Shown: positions 33,774-45,189 of the stretch, one piece after another
Layout: each line of letters starts with the position of its first letter
How positions within the stretch are numbered: the first letter of the stretch is position 1
Source of the DNA: Holothuria scabra
Lineage: Eukaryota > Echinodermata > Holothuroidea > Aspidochirotida > Holothuriidae
Assembly: GCA_037179385.1 (NCBI GenBank)
Contig: CM074184.1
Span: forward strand, 11,860,001 to 11,924,000
DNA: 64,000 nt
Reading direction: 5' to 3'
Position numbers and translations under genes: made by a program
Notes under the pieces: generated by a model
What the model was told of the DNA's origin: nothing
The model's input: the letters and a program-made list of their open reading frames with translations, nothing else
The model's database searches: none

Positions 33774-34364
33774 GTAAATGGTATTTGAACTTGAATGTAT
33801 TTCTTTGAAATTTCCTTTTCAACTTAATACCGATTTGGCTGCGTGTCGAGTTTGTTATCAACTACACGACAGGTGCGAGAAGAATTCTCTATGTCTACGT
33901 CCCTAACGACCAGCTTACAAGTTACAGAGAAAAGTATAGGTTACTTACACGTAAACAGTCTCCAATTTGAGATCACGTCTTTGACATATACACTGAAGGC
34001 TAACGTAGAAAGATGAATTGTTCCTTTCAATTCAATTATAAAGACTATTCATTTATTCATTCATTCATTTAAAGACTATTTGGACAAAGAAAAACCATTT
34101 TTGTTTCTATATTCCTAGCTTAGATAGAAAATTGTGTTATTCTTATTTCCTCACAAACAAAACTGCAAGAAAGAGCAAAGGAATACGAAACATTCTTAGA
34201 GTCCAGAAACGGAACATGTTTTGGAAGATTTACAAAATGTATATAAAATTTCGTCAGCAAGGAATCACTGCATGGGGGCCCATATTGTACGTAGGTAAAT
34301 ATTTACCCTTCAGTCAAGTAGCGGGCTACAATACCTCTATCAGGTATCACTTGGGCTGTGGTAG
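33774..34364. other. Putative intron start, nothing recognised
   Basis: Follows the donor of the fucosyltransferase first exon. AT-rich, without repeats I can name apart from a short (ATTC)n near 34045-34070. Confidence 0.4.
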
Positions 34365-34756
34365 ATACCAGGGTTTACTTTTAAGTGTCTGAGGGCATTG
34401 AGATGAACTAAAATCTGAATATCCTTCTGCAATCAACATTATTCTCATGATGAATGTTTGTGAGCACAATAGCTGGAAAATACATTCCTTGAATTTAAAC
34501 AGTGAAAAAGCATTAAATTTTGACCCAGTTTTATTCAGGGAGGTAGGTGTCATAAGAAAAACTTTTTTCATTCGTGCAACATTATGTTCCATTCATCGAG
34601 GGGAGGCCAAGCTAAGTAGAAACTTTCAATGAATGAATTTTCCAGCTATTGTGCTCAAAAACATTCATTTTGGAATAATATTAATTGCAGAAGGATATGC
34701 AGCTTTTAGTTCATCCCAACGCGTTCAGGCACTTGAAAAGTAAAACCTGATATTGA
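34365..34756. mobile_element. Foldback element with 130-bp arms
   Basis: The left arm (34365-34498) has ATATCCTTCTGCAAT and GAGCACAATAGCTGGAAAAT. The right arm (34625-34756) carries their reverse complements (ATTTTCCAGCTATTGTGCTC, then ATTGCAGAAGGATAT). Loop of about 126 bases, no coding. Frames at 34347-34632 are by-products. Target duplication not resolved. Confidence 0.75.
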
Positions 34757-34812
34757 TACTTAGAGATTCAATATTAAGTAAACATTCACACGACTAGGTT
34801 GGTAGTTAGTGA

Positions 34813-35060
34813 GTGAGATGTAGTTTTACGACCCAGTGTTCAACCTACTGGTCCAAGTCGAGCCGGCCACGGCCTTTTAGGCAGTCGTGGTTCACAGGCT
34901 TACTGGGTTGCTTTTCCCTGCTCTATTGTTCATTGGGAGCATCAGGCACAACGAAAGTAGGTTCCATTTTTAGAGTCTTTGGTATTATTCGGCATGGGAA
35001 TAGAACCCGGGACTTCCACCTGAATGGTGGATGCTTTTACCGTTGGATCAAACACACGGT
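34813..35060 (-). repeat. tRNA-derived SINE, minus strand, copy B
   Basis: The reverse complement starts GTGTTTGATCCAACGGTAAA (A box), then CCCGGGTTCTATTCCC (B box) and the body phrase GACTCTAAAAATGGAACCTA shared with copies A and C. The body continues to about 34813. The A and B boxes would recruit pol III; present activity is unknown. Confidence 0.65.
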
Positions 35061-36660
35061 CTAAAAACCCGAGGTACCTCACTGTTTCAAGAAATGGTTC
35101 ATGTGACATCACATTACCTGTGTCACAGTTGATGCGTTTTTCTTCTTGTTTGTATACTTCTCAACTGTGTTAGGACTGTCTGAGCCATTTAAAAGGTGAA
35201 TTATCGAGAAATATGATGTCGAATAGATGACAAGGTGTTCGAGTGGTGATTGATTAATCAAACCGTAAGTTGAGTTTTACATTAGTATTAATATGCAGGT
35301 GTTATGCAGTAGAAGCGATAGTTTTGTCAGAGAAACGGATATGAGAATGAGGTGGAAGTTCTAGGATATGTAAAGAAGTTTATAAACAAAATTCCGAGGT
35401 GAAATGAGAAGTGTTAGGAATTACAAACAGGGTGTGGTTCGTTTCAGTAAACTGCCGAAAGAGGTGCGTATGGTGAAGATATTTCTTGTATCACGACACA
35501 GGGGAATTTGTTTTTTTTAGTAAATTGCCACTAAAGTCTACCAATCAATTTTCATAACTGGAGGATATTTCCGTGAAAACAAATGAGTTTTTAAATCAGT
35601 CAAAAGAATTCACACGTTAAGAAACGAAAGAACGTGTTGTACTAAAACGTTAATCATCAATTTTGTGTCACGCTAGTTCTGGCACTGAGGGTTCTTTTTT
35701 TATTTAATCAGATGGTCATGGGTGAGAGAGAGAGAGGAGTTAGTCCAGACATGAACAGTCAACGACAGTTTGGCACGTATCAAAGGGATCGATATTTTGC
35801 CTCAGTGTTCATGAGGGTGTAGAAGGATTATATTTTTTTGTGCAGTATAAACTAGAGAACTGAATTTACGGCCTGGAATAAAAGTAACTGAAGCAATGTA
35901 AAGATGAAAATACCAGAGATTAACCAATCTTTTTCATAGAAGAAGAAAAATACATTTTTGTTTTGTTTGTTAAATCAAAGACGTTGGTGTTCATTATTTA
36001 GTCTCTGAAATCCTTAACACCTTGAAACGACCATCCCTTCGCAAATGAACCAGTGCTATTTAAATATCTGATGTTATAATACTGTTAAAAACGTGACACT
36101 TTTCCATGGGTGAAATACTGGCATGCATGTTTGGATACCTTGAATGTTAAACCTGTATTTACCTTTGATACAAACGCATATGTAAAACGCAAACCCATGT
36201 ATGGAAACATGGCAGGCTACAAAAACCAGAAGTTTTATGAATTAACGATAGAAAATATAAAGTATCAAGAATTATTATTCGGAAGACAAAAATTGTAGTG
36301 AAATATATACTCTTAACCTTGTTATAATAACTAGTTTATTTTGGACAGAGAAAAGGTATGAAACGATTACCCTGATCCATAACCTAATCCCCAACCTGAA
36401 CAAAGAATACAATCGAGACATTACAATGGAACAGCCAATGTAGAAACACCTTGTTAAACAGTGCGCATCTGCCCATATTTTGAGATCCACGTAGGATTGT
36501 TTATGTACTTTACATGTTGTATTATAGTTTCCTCTTTAACTTAAACTAGAATGTGGTCGCACAAGGTGTATTAGTTGAGGTTGATAAAAAGTTTTTACAA
36601 AGGCCGTCAACATTTTTTTGAATCGTCCACAGAAAATCCCATATGGGGTGCACAACTCTC
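35061..36660. other. AT-rich spacer, no gene recognised
   Basis: Frames of about 60-70 codons only. A (GA)n stretch lies near 35727. No motif. Confidence 0.4.
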
Positions 36661-36665
36661 AGGTT

Positions 36666-36837
36666 CAGGCGCGTAGCCAGGAGTGTGTCATGGGGAGGGG
36701 TTGGAAGTCATGAGGGGGGAGGGGCGCACGACATGCGGGAAAAGTCTAAGGAACCGTTATTTTTGGCGTTTTTCCATTTGCAAGGTTGAGTAATGGGGGT
36801 TCTAACCCCTCAAACCACCCTCGTGGCTGCGCCACTG
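36666..36837. mobile_element. Short CAGTGGCG-type MITE
   Basis: The left end CAGGCGCGTAGCCAGG and right end (reverse complement) CAGTGGCGCAGCCACG are similar. Flanks CTCAGGTT and TTCGGGTT match at 6 of 8 bases, as expected of an old duplication. The 172-bp body is G-rich. Confidence 0.55.
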
Positions 36838-36903
36838 TTCGGGTTGACATCAAGTTCAAATATTTGCAGAGCACTGTGGCTCATATTACACAGCACTTAC
36901 GTG

Positions 36904-38046
36904 TTTGGAGAATTTTTGTGATGGCTGAGGTGGTTTAGCCAATCAGAAGGTTGGGTTACGAATCAGAAGGTTATGTGGTCTCCAATTCCACACGTGCTCA
37001 TTTATCCCCATCAGCGCCAGTCCTGTTCTCCAGCCGATCTGTGAAGGTATGAACATAAAGGGTACCGGTTAGCATGCAGTTAAGTTATGACTGACGTCTT
37101 GATACACGTGTCTAGATATGCTGAATAATGAGAATGGTTGAAGTCGAAGGGGGTAGCGGAAGTCTTATCGCCAACCGCTGGTAATTGTTACGTAATTATA
37201 GCCACACGCAAGTCTACACCAAGCAGATCGTGACGGTGGGAGCTAGTGAGTCAGCTGGCACCATCGATCTGTTGTAGTAGGCGGTTCATTTGGGCAATTG
37301 AATGGCTCTGCCAGTGAGTTGAGAAGCCACCAGTACGTTAAATACTCTGGCAGAGATAAATGCTGCTGGCGGTGATTTGCCAATGATATGCTGATGAATT
37401 GCCGAAGTTGCACTGCCGGTATAAGCTGGACCCCAATTAAGCTGACCGTGGCAGTTGAAATGCTGCAACCGTAGTAATATGCTTTGCCTACCAGAATACT
37501 GCAATCTGTGACGCTGCAGGGCTAGGCTTAGGTCTAGATAAGTTACGTAGTAAATGCCAATACAGTTATAGCACGTAAGTTAGTGTGCGTAAGTAAACTG
37601 GCCTAAATACAAGCAATGACTTGGTTGTTTTGATCGTGCACCTTGCGGCGCTGAACAACAAGTGGACGTTCTTGTGATTATGATGATACGAGGCCAAAGT
37701 GAGAAAGACAATCGATATAACTGTAGATAAAATGTTGATTGCAATGCTAAGTACTCTATGGTACCTGTATGGTCTTCTGCAAGAAAATGCTGTCTCGAAA
37801 TTGCTGGTTGATGAGTCGAGACTAAAGATGAAAGGCGTCTGCTGAGTGCATTCACGTAAAGCTGCAGTGAAGTGTTCTATTCGCAGTCTACAGCATGACC
37901 TCAGTGTACGTGACTATGAAAACTGAATGTGTGCTCAACAGCTGTAGGCATGTTGACCCTAATTAACATAATCTATGCCGGAATGTTTGGTTGGAATGCA
38001 GAGAAAAAGTACATTTGAAAGTGAGGGCGCTAAAGCTAATCACTAC
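36904..38046. mobile_element. Left long terminal direct repeat (LTR-like)
   Basis: 1143 bases from TTTGGAGAATTTTTGTGATG to AATCACTAC. The same sequence returns at 38218-39362 with, by eye, one substitution (37920 versus 39236) and a two-base CT difference. ACGTG precedes it (36899-36903) and also follows the right repeat (39363-39367), a 5-bp duplication. The termini are not the usual TG...CA. Minus-strand frames of 72 and 91 codons here have no known domain. Confidence 0.75.
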
Positions 38047-38217
38047 AACTAGCTTCCCCCTAGATTGCAAGTAAAACGAAGCAATCGATACAAATAGGAG
38101 TAAAGTATAAACGTCAAATGTACGATACAATATGGTTTTAATAATACAAGATTTTTGATTAAGGAAACTTAAATGGAGAACAGGAAAGGCACAGGAGGAT
38201 CACGTCGGGGTCACCAA
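38047..38217. mobile_element. 171-bp interior of the LTR-like element
   Basis: No protein frame. The right part is purine-rich (GGAGAACAGGAAAGGCACAG) and ends GATCACGTCGGGGTCACCAA just before the second repeat, where a polypurine tract would lie. No clear tRNA primer-binding site follows the left repeat. It would need proteins supplied in trans. Confidence 0.55.
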
Positions 38218-39362
38218 TTTGGAGAATTTTTGTGATGGCTGAGGTGGTTTAGCCAATCAGAAGGTTGGGTTACGAATCAGAAGGTTATGTGGTCTCCAAT
38301 TCCACACGTGCTCATTTATCCCCATCAGCGCCAGTCCTGTTCTCCAGCCGATCTGTGAAGGTATGAACATAAAGGGTACCGGTTAGCATGCAGTTAAGTT
38401 ATGACTGACGTCTTGATACACGTGTCTAGATATGCTGAATAATGAGAATGGTTGAAGTCGAAGGGGGTAGCGGAAGTCTTATCGCCAACCGCTGGTAATT
38501 GTTACGTAATTATAGCCACACGCAAGTCTACACCAAGCAGATCGTGACGGTGGGAGCTAGTGAGTCAGCTGGCACCATCGATCTGTTGTAGTAGGCGGTT
38601 CATTTGGGCAATTGAATGGCTCTGCCAGTGAGTTGAGAAGCCACCAGTACGTTAAATACTCTGGCAGAGATAAATGCTGCTGGCGGTGATTTGCCAATGA
38701 TATGCTGATGAATTGCCGAAGTTGCACTGCCGGTATAAGCTGGACCCCAATTAAGCTGACCGTGGCAGTTGAAATGCTGCAACCGTAGTAATATGCTTTG
38801 CCTACCAGAATACTGCAATCTGTGACGCTGCAGGGCTAGGCTTAGGTCTAGATAAGTTACGTAGTAAATGCCAATACAGTTATAGCACGTAAGTTAGTGT
38901 GCGTAAGTAAACTGGCCTAAATACAAGCAATGACTTGGTTGTTTTGATCGTGCACCTTGCGGCGCTGAACAACAAGTGGACGTTCTTGTGATTATGATGA
39001 TACGAGGCCAAAGTGAGAAAGACAATCGATATAACTGTAGATAAAATGTTGATTGCAATGCTAAGTACTCTATGGTACCTGTATGGTCTTCTCTGCAAGA
39101 AAATGCTGTCTCGAAATTGCTGGTTGATGAGTCGAGACTAAAGATGAAAGGCGTCTGCTGAGTGCATTCACGTAAAGCTGCAGTGAAGTGTTCTATTCGC
39201 AGTCTACAGCATGACCTCAGTGTACGTGACTATGACAACTGAATGTGTGCTCAACAGCTGTAGGCATGTTGACCCTAATTAACATAATCTATGCCGGAAT
39301 GTTTGGTTGGAATGCAGAGAAAAAGTACATTTGAAAGTGAGGGCGCTAAAGCTAATCACTAC
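38218..39362. mobile_element. Right long terminal direct repeat (LTR-like)
   Basis: Near-identical to 36904-38046, which implies a recent insertion or ongoing homogenisation. The flanking ACGTG at 39363-39367 completes the duplication. A simple tandem duplication is the alternative, but it would not predict ACGTG at both outer edges. Confidence 0.75.
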
Positions 39363-39654
39363 ACGTGCTGTACTTAGTTTTGATCATCGAGTGGAGTTTT
39401 GTAACTATACTTTATTCCAAGATGAGGATGAATTTTAGACACTTTCTGAAGGGACTTAATTGGAAAATTGAGACTATTTGCGGTGAGAGGATGGAGATTC
39501 AAATAGTGATCTGCAATCGTGACTGCAGACTAAGGTCGACCATTGGGACTACCGCGAATTCTCTGGACCTTAATGCTGTTGCCTGAACATTGGCAGTATG
39601 TATGAATTAATGCACACACATAAAAGGCAATTGACGTTAACCCATGTCATAAAT

Positions 39655-39900
39655 ATACGTTTTTCTCTATAGAACTCTATAGAATAAGCGATTTTCTGTA
39701 GAAATGTTAACTGTCCTCTATAAAAATTTGAAGTTCCTTTGAAAATCTGTAGAATATACGTTTCTATCGAGAACAATCTCTATAGACTTATTCTACAGGA
39801 TACTCTCTAGAGTAATTCTACAGAAACTTATTCATACGTTTCTATAAAACATGCATAGAAACTTATTCATACGTTTCTATAGAATATGCATAAAGGTGCT
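39655..39900. repeat. Array of TTCTATAGAA / TTCTACAGAA palindromes
   Basis: Variants of CTATAGAA, CTGTAGAA and TTCTACAG recur many times. AGAAACTTATTCATACGTTT occurs twice in close tandem (39825-39885). AT-rich and non-coding. Confidence 0.6.
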
Positions 39901-39959
39901 ATACCATTTCTATACATTTTCTACAACACACCTAATTTGCATATAAATTTGCATAATTT

Positions 39960-42900
39960 GCAATATAAAAGTTCATTCAAATCCAAATCGCAAAAAAAAA
40001 AAAACAAACAAACAAAAAAAAAAAAAAAACGCTCACTTTACCTTCATAACTACGTTAGCGTTTGCCGATTTGTCATTTGCTTAGAACATGAGGGCAAAAG
40101 GTCAAGCACGAAAGCCGATATTTTTTTGAATCATTATGAAGCAAGAAATGAAGCTCTCATGCCTACTTCTAAGTACATTGTGGTTATATCTCACCGGGGG
40201 GGGGGGGGGCTCATTGCATCGGCAGCGCTTAAGTTGCGTCGCCACCAGTCTATTACAGTGCTCAGTGCATAGATGATCCCTCGTTAATTAGGCCAACCGT
40301 ATTTGTGAATATTTTGAGGCATTCCATATGATCTGAAAGGTTACCATTTCATATCAAAACCCTGGTCTTGTCGAAGTGAAATCGAGGAAACCTTCTCATT
40401 TCTCGGCCTCCACGAGTTGTTCTATTTAATATACATATTTAAATTTTCTATCTGTTCCTTTCACGGCCTAGATCTTATACTGCCATGATGATCTTCGTTT
40501 TTCCAGGCGTGAGATTAGAGATTTGCTGATTACAGATTTTAGAACAGGTCACCCAGGCTAAAGGTTTGCAGTTGTGTAAATGTGACAGAACCATAGACAA
40601 CAAATGTCATAAACAGTTCATAAAATTTTTGAACTCAATCCCCGTAAGATGGACATTTTTAAGTTCGGCGGAAATGAAAATAAATCCACAACTGAAAACC
40701 ATCATTTTATATAATTGGCATTATACCAGAGAGTGACCCCTTTTAAGTAACCAGTAATTAAGATCGTGAAAAACGAAATATTTTGGCTTTTAGTCAAAGA
40801 AAGCATAGGAAGGAGAATATCTATTGCATTATGAAGCAGTGTGTGATGACCACTCTGCAGTTACGGAGTAGCTAGCCGTAAACCATAAGAATGGACATTT
40901 TAAATGTAATACTCTCTAACCATTTGCAACAGCTGTAGACCACTTTTTTTAAACAAGGCTTTTTTCAAATGATTTCCTGGGAAACAGTTTGTAGTAGTTG
41001 TTTTACAGTGTACGTACTCTTATATTGTTCATATAGACAATTTTCCCCGAAAGGAACAGAACTATTTCATAATGTTGACAACAACTATTTTTGCGTTCTT
41101 CGGAACATTTTTCAAAGAACTGCGGAGGTGACATTCAAAACAGATTAGCATCACCCCAAACAACTCCAAATCTCCCAGTCAAATGTACTTCAGATGTATA
41201 AAACTCATCTTGCCATAATGTGCAATCACAACACGCACTCCTAGTGCATGTCGTGTGATATGAGTGACTTTGCGCTTTTGAATTGATGTCCTTTCCTTTC
41301 TTATTGAGGATTGTTGATTTCAAGGTAAAATTGTGGTTGGGTGACGAGTAATTATCCTAAAAACGATTACACAGTAAACGAAATCAGGTTGTGATTATAA
41401 AGTTATCATACTTTTGCCTGAGCAGTGTGCGCAAAAACAATACACAACAGTTACTACGTAAGACAGCATACTTTATAACTGTCAGAGTCACCAAAAAGTA
41501 TTTGCCGCAGGCTAAATAAAATCATATCCTTACATCAAAGCTACCCATACTGCAAGGGTGGGAATGAAAGTACGTGACCGACGATGGTCTTGCCAATCAC
41601 GCAAATCTTTCTTCATGCTCCTACTAAAAATCTTTTAATGATTTCACTTTAAGTATATGAGAATTATATATATATATATAATTATATATTTACTTAGAAA
41701 TAATGTCTAGAAGATATGTAACATTACTTGATCAATCCTAAAAATTGTGCTTGGAGTGGTAAGCTTTCTGTTGAAATGTGACATGTTGCCCGCTTTCATC
41801 GTTGTGCATTGGGGATCTAAGAATTAAAACAAGGGTGCAAATATGTGGTAACTTAAAAAATTTTAAGATCATATAACTTCCTTTTAAATGTTCAAAGACA
41901 TTTTTAAACCTTTATGTGTGCTTCTCTTTGGGAGATTTAACATTACAATCTTAGTTCTGAAGTAGGTAAAGCTAGAGTTGCTTTCTCCTCCAAAATTCTT
42001 CAATGAACGTATTTTTATCTCGAATACCAAAAACAAACTACTCAACGCGGTTGGCTTTACACCCTAGAACTCACAAACTACACCAAATTATGCATTGAAA
42101 TCACCATAACACCATGAATCGTTCTTGAGAACGCAGTTCGAATGTTCTTTGGTAATGCGTTCTTTAACGAAGAGCTTTCTACGTTAAACTTAAAGCGTTT
42201 TCACAACCTTCGTAAAAATTTTTATTTCTGAAATTGTCTGTCGACCAGTAATCACAAAATTTACAGCATTTTTGGTGGCACTTGCAAAAGGTCTTATGAC
42301 GTTCGCACTGTCGACAAAGGAAGAGGAGGTTTGTACGGGTTTCTAACACACTGAATGGGAAATCAAAAAATCATTGGGACCTAATACCATACGGAATCCC
42401 ATAGAAATGCAAAGCTTAAGTCTGAAAACTGGAAAACTTTGTTTGAGTTTCCATAATCCCGTTGTAAGATCCCATTAAATTCTATTGTTGCATTTATGCG
42501 GTACATTAATTTCTTCATGGGGTTTATGGGAACTTTCTTTTTGGTATAGCCTAACAAACACAGATTTGGTTCGGTTTTGTTAGGAAGATCTAAAAAATGG
42601 TCTAAAATTGTTTTTACGGCATTTACAGCAATTCGTAGAGGCAATTGTGACAGAGCCTTTCTATAAAGACATCATGGGAGACTGCCAGTGATATGCAGTT
42701 AAAATAAATTACATTGGTATTATGCCGAAGTCCAAAATTCTGGGGATTGCTGCAAGATCCATAAAAGGCCCACATGGAGTGTTAATTTGGCAAAGTGCAA
42801 ACAAATGCTTCCGAAGCGTTCAATAAAATCAAATTTCAAAGTTCATGTTAGTTACAAGTTTGTTAATTCACATTTATGTACAGAAAGCCGAAGTGCTTAT

Positions 42901-42990
42901 ATGCCAGCTGCACTTATTGTTATACACGTACTAGGAGTAAAAGGAGTTGAAACGTGCATGCAGAAATGGGTGCTTCCTAGGGATGTACAC
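39960..42990. other. AT-rich spacer, no gene recognised
   Basis: An A-rich stretch (39992-40030), a G14 run (40196-40209) and a (TA)n island near 41665. The frame at 39886-40272 crosses simple repeats and is not credible. No exon motif seen. Confidence 0.4.
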
Positions 42991-42994
42991 GGGC

Positions 42995-44520
42995 GGTGAT
43001 CTGGGGGGATATATCCCCCCCCCATGAAATTGGATGGGGCATACTGTGCACTATATCCCCAATGAAAACAAACCTTTAGATTCGAAAAATATGTATGGAA
43101 ACGGGAATGGGCCATTTCCGGTGGTCTCGGGCGTATTTTTGGCCAAAATTGCCCTCTCGTCGTGGAACACTGCCCTCCCCCGTCGGGGATGGTCGACGGT
43201 TTCATAGGTGAGGCCTAAAACAAAAAAATAAAATCTTCAAGGACTGAAGTTAGTGGTGGGGTAATATTGAACAGTCATGCTTTTTCTTTTCTAGCACTAT
43301 TTTAATACAAATCGGAATTGATTTTCAATCACTCCTTCGCTCTATTTCACTTCATTCCATTTACCTTGTTTTTTTCCTCCACCGTCGGGGAAGGGCGAAT
43401 ATTTCCTTCTGGTTGGTCTAAAAAGGAACGTAAAGGACTGCAGTTACCGGATGGATGATCATGAACTATTTTTCTTCCTTATGAACTGTTTTGTTCTGTT
43501 TGTATTCATCACTTCTTACTAGCTCTGCTATCACTCATCCTATCTTCAATCCGTAAAGTTGTGCCCCATTCGAAAAAAGACTGCCCTCTCCCTGCTGTTA
43601 AGATGGTCCAATTTTGTCGGGGATCCTTTATCTACATGCTGAAGATAAACTGATAAAAGATGCGGGTATGATAAAATTCAGTCACCCGGAAGATCTTCTC
43701 GATTTCCATTTCTAGAAGAACACACTGTTTCTTGAAGCAAACTCAGAATTCCGAATTGTCCTTTCAAAACGGACGAGAAGTTGTTAATGTGCAAGCAGTG
43801 CCCAATACAAGCAACAGTAATACAAATTGGCAAGGCCGTTTCAGCTACACATAATGGTATAGAGTAGCATTAGAATGTCTCCCAATAAGTCTGACTGAAA
43901 ATTCATTTGAAGCCAGGTAAAATCATTTATAGTCTGGAGTTTGTGCAGTCACATAGAAAATCTCAACTGCTGAACGGACTTTGCAATTGAATACAACTAA
44001 GATTCATAAGAGAGTCCAATACACTAAGTATGTTTTCAATTCCGTTGCATAGTTCCCCCTAAAAGAGACAAGAACTTTACCTCTAATTGTAGCAGTACCT
44101 TTCATGTGGCTATTTTCCAATCACTTAGCAAGTTTGGTTTTTTTCGAAAGAAAGCTCAAAATAACGACTGCCTCATTTCTAGTTACAAGTCTGGGAAATG
44201 CCGTTTCCGGCTGTCTCAGTGAGGGGTTACATTTTTAACAGTTTTCTGTACGCTCAGCGCCAACTGGTGGTGGCGCTCCACTTAGACAGTGTTTCGATCG
44301 AACAGATTTCCTAAAAGAACAATGCATGTTGCAAATTATTCTTCGCTTTGGGACAATATTATGAAGTGAAAACTTTATTGCGAAAAAAAGCTCAAAATAA
44401 TGACTGCTTTGTTGTAAGTTACTAGCTCAGGAAATGCAATTTACTGCTGTCTGGGTTTTCTCATTTTTTCCAACTTGAAAAATTTCTGTGCTCTGCACTT
44501 TGATAGTCTCTCCGGCAGAA
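42995..44520. repeat. Mosaic of dispersed-repeat fragments
   Basis: A GGGGGGATATATCCCCCC hairpin (near 43003-43020). GCCCTCCCCCGTCGGGGATGG near 43175 has a relative near 43565-43625. GAAATGCCGTTTCCGGCTG near 44195 leads into the hairpin copy at 44257-44276, and a degenerate second run begins near 44430. These are pieces of the element family seen at 7209 and 31939. Confidence 0.5.
44257..44276 (+). repeat. GCGCCA/TGGCGC hairpin, copy 4
   Basis: GCGCCAACTGGTGGTGGCGC. The arms are as in other copies, with one central base changed. Confidence 0.75.
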
Positions 44521-44523
44521 TTG

Positions 44524-44890
44524 AACCAACCCAACCAACCCGAAACCAACCCAACCAACCAACCCGAAACCAACCCAACCAACCCACCCACAACCAACCC
44601 AACCAACCCACCCACAACCAACCCAACCAACCCACCCACAACCAACCCAACCAGCCCACCCACAACCAACCCAACCAACCCACCCACAACCAACCCAACC
44701 GAAAAACCAAACCAAACAAACCATCTAAACAAACTAACCCAACCAAACCGACCGACCCAACCAACCCAACCAGCCCCACCAACCCAACCAGCCCCACCAG
44801 CCCAACCAACCCAACCAGCCCAACCAACCCAACCAGCCCAACCAGCCCAACCATCCCAACCAAACCAACCAACCAACCTCACCCGCCAGC
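44524..44890. repeat. A/C-only minisatellite, 24-bp and shorter units
   Basis: Units such as AACCAACCCAACCAACCCAC followed by CCAC (24 bp) run from about 44570 to 44700, then CCAACCCAACCAGCC-type units to about 44870. The plus strand has almost no T, so no stop codon can arise in any plus frame. The minus strand has almost no A, with the same effect. The long Pro/Asn/Thr and Gly/Trp/Leu frames here are therefore composition artefacts. Confidence 0.9.
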
Positions 44891-44965
44891 CCGCCCGCCC
44901 GACCTGCCGTCTCCTTTGGGGAAACCGGAATGTCCCACACAGTGCCATTTAATTATTCATTATAG

Positions 44966-44997
44966 CATGGAAGCACTACGCCGGAGGTGCTTCCATG
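44966..44997. repeat. Hairpin CATGGAAGCAC ... GTGCTTCCATG
   Basis: An 11-bp perfect stem around TACGCCGGAG. A degenerate relative lies near 9300-9340, so it belongs to a dispersed repeat. Confidence 0.6.
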
Positions 44998-45109
44998 ATT
45001 ATAGTGTGCTTTCACTTTCGGCGCAAGTCTCCCTTTTTAACAGGCAAAATCAATCAAGTTTAGTACGCATTAGGTGTAGCTGGATAAGAACCAGCGGACG
45101 ACCCACGTA

Positions 45110-45185
45110 CACTATTGCCCCTGTGGACTGGGAGTTGTAGAACATGACCGCGCTATTTCCAGCCTGTCGTAAGAGGAGACTGAAC
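45110..45185 (+). repeat. Dispersed repeat, copy with CTGTCGTAAGAGG
   Basis: CTGGGAGTTGTAGAACATG, then CCTGTCGTAAGAGGAGACTG, matches TCGGGAGTTGTAAAATATG and CCTGTCGTAAAAGGCGAAT at 50105-50163. Possibly a SINE body. Confidence 0.55.
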
Positions 45186-45189
45186 AGAA

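Noticed and set aside
37286..38818. Two identical 72-codon minus-strand frames (37286-37504 and 38600-38818)
   Set aside because: Identical only because they lie in the two terminal repeats of the LTR-like element; no protein family.
39655..39900. Heat-shock elements (TTC/GAA pairs)
   Set aside because: TTC and GAA are separated by four bases in TTCTATAGAA, not two as heat-shock factor requires.
44427..45140. Long Pro/Asn/Thr and Gly/Trp/Leu proteins on both strands
   Set aside because: They come from an A/C-only minisatellite in which stop codons cannot occur; no start context or family motif.
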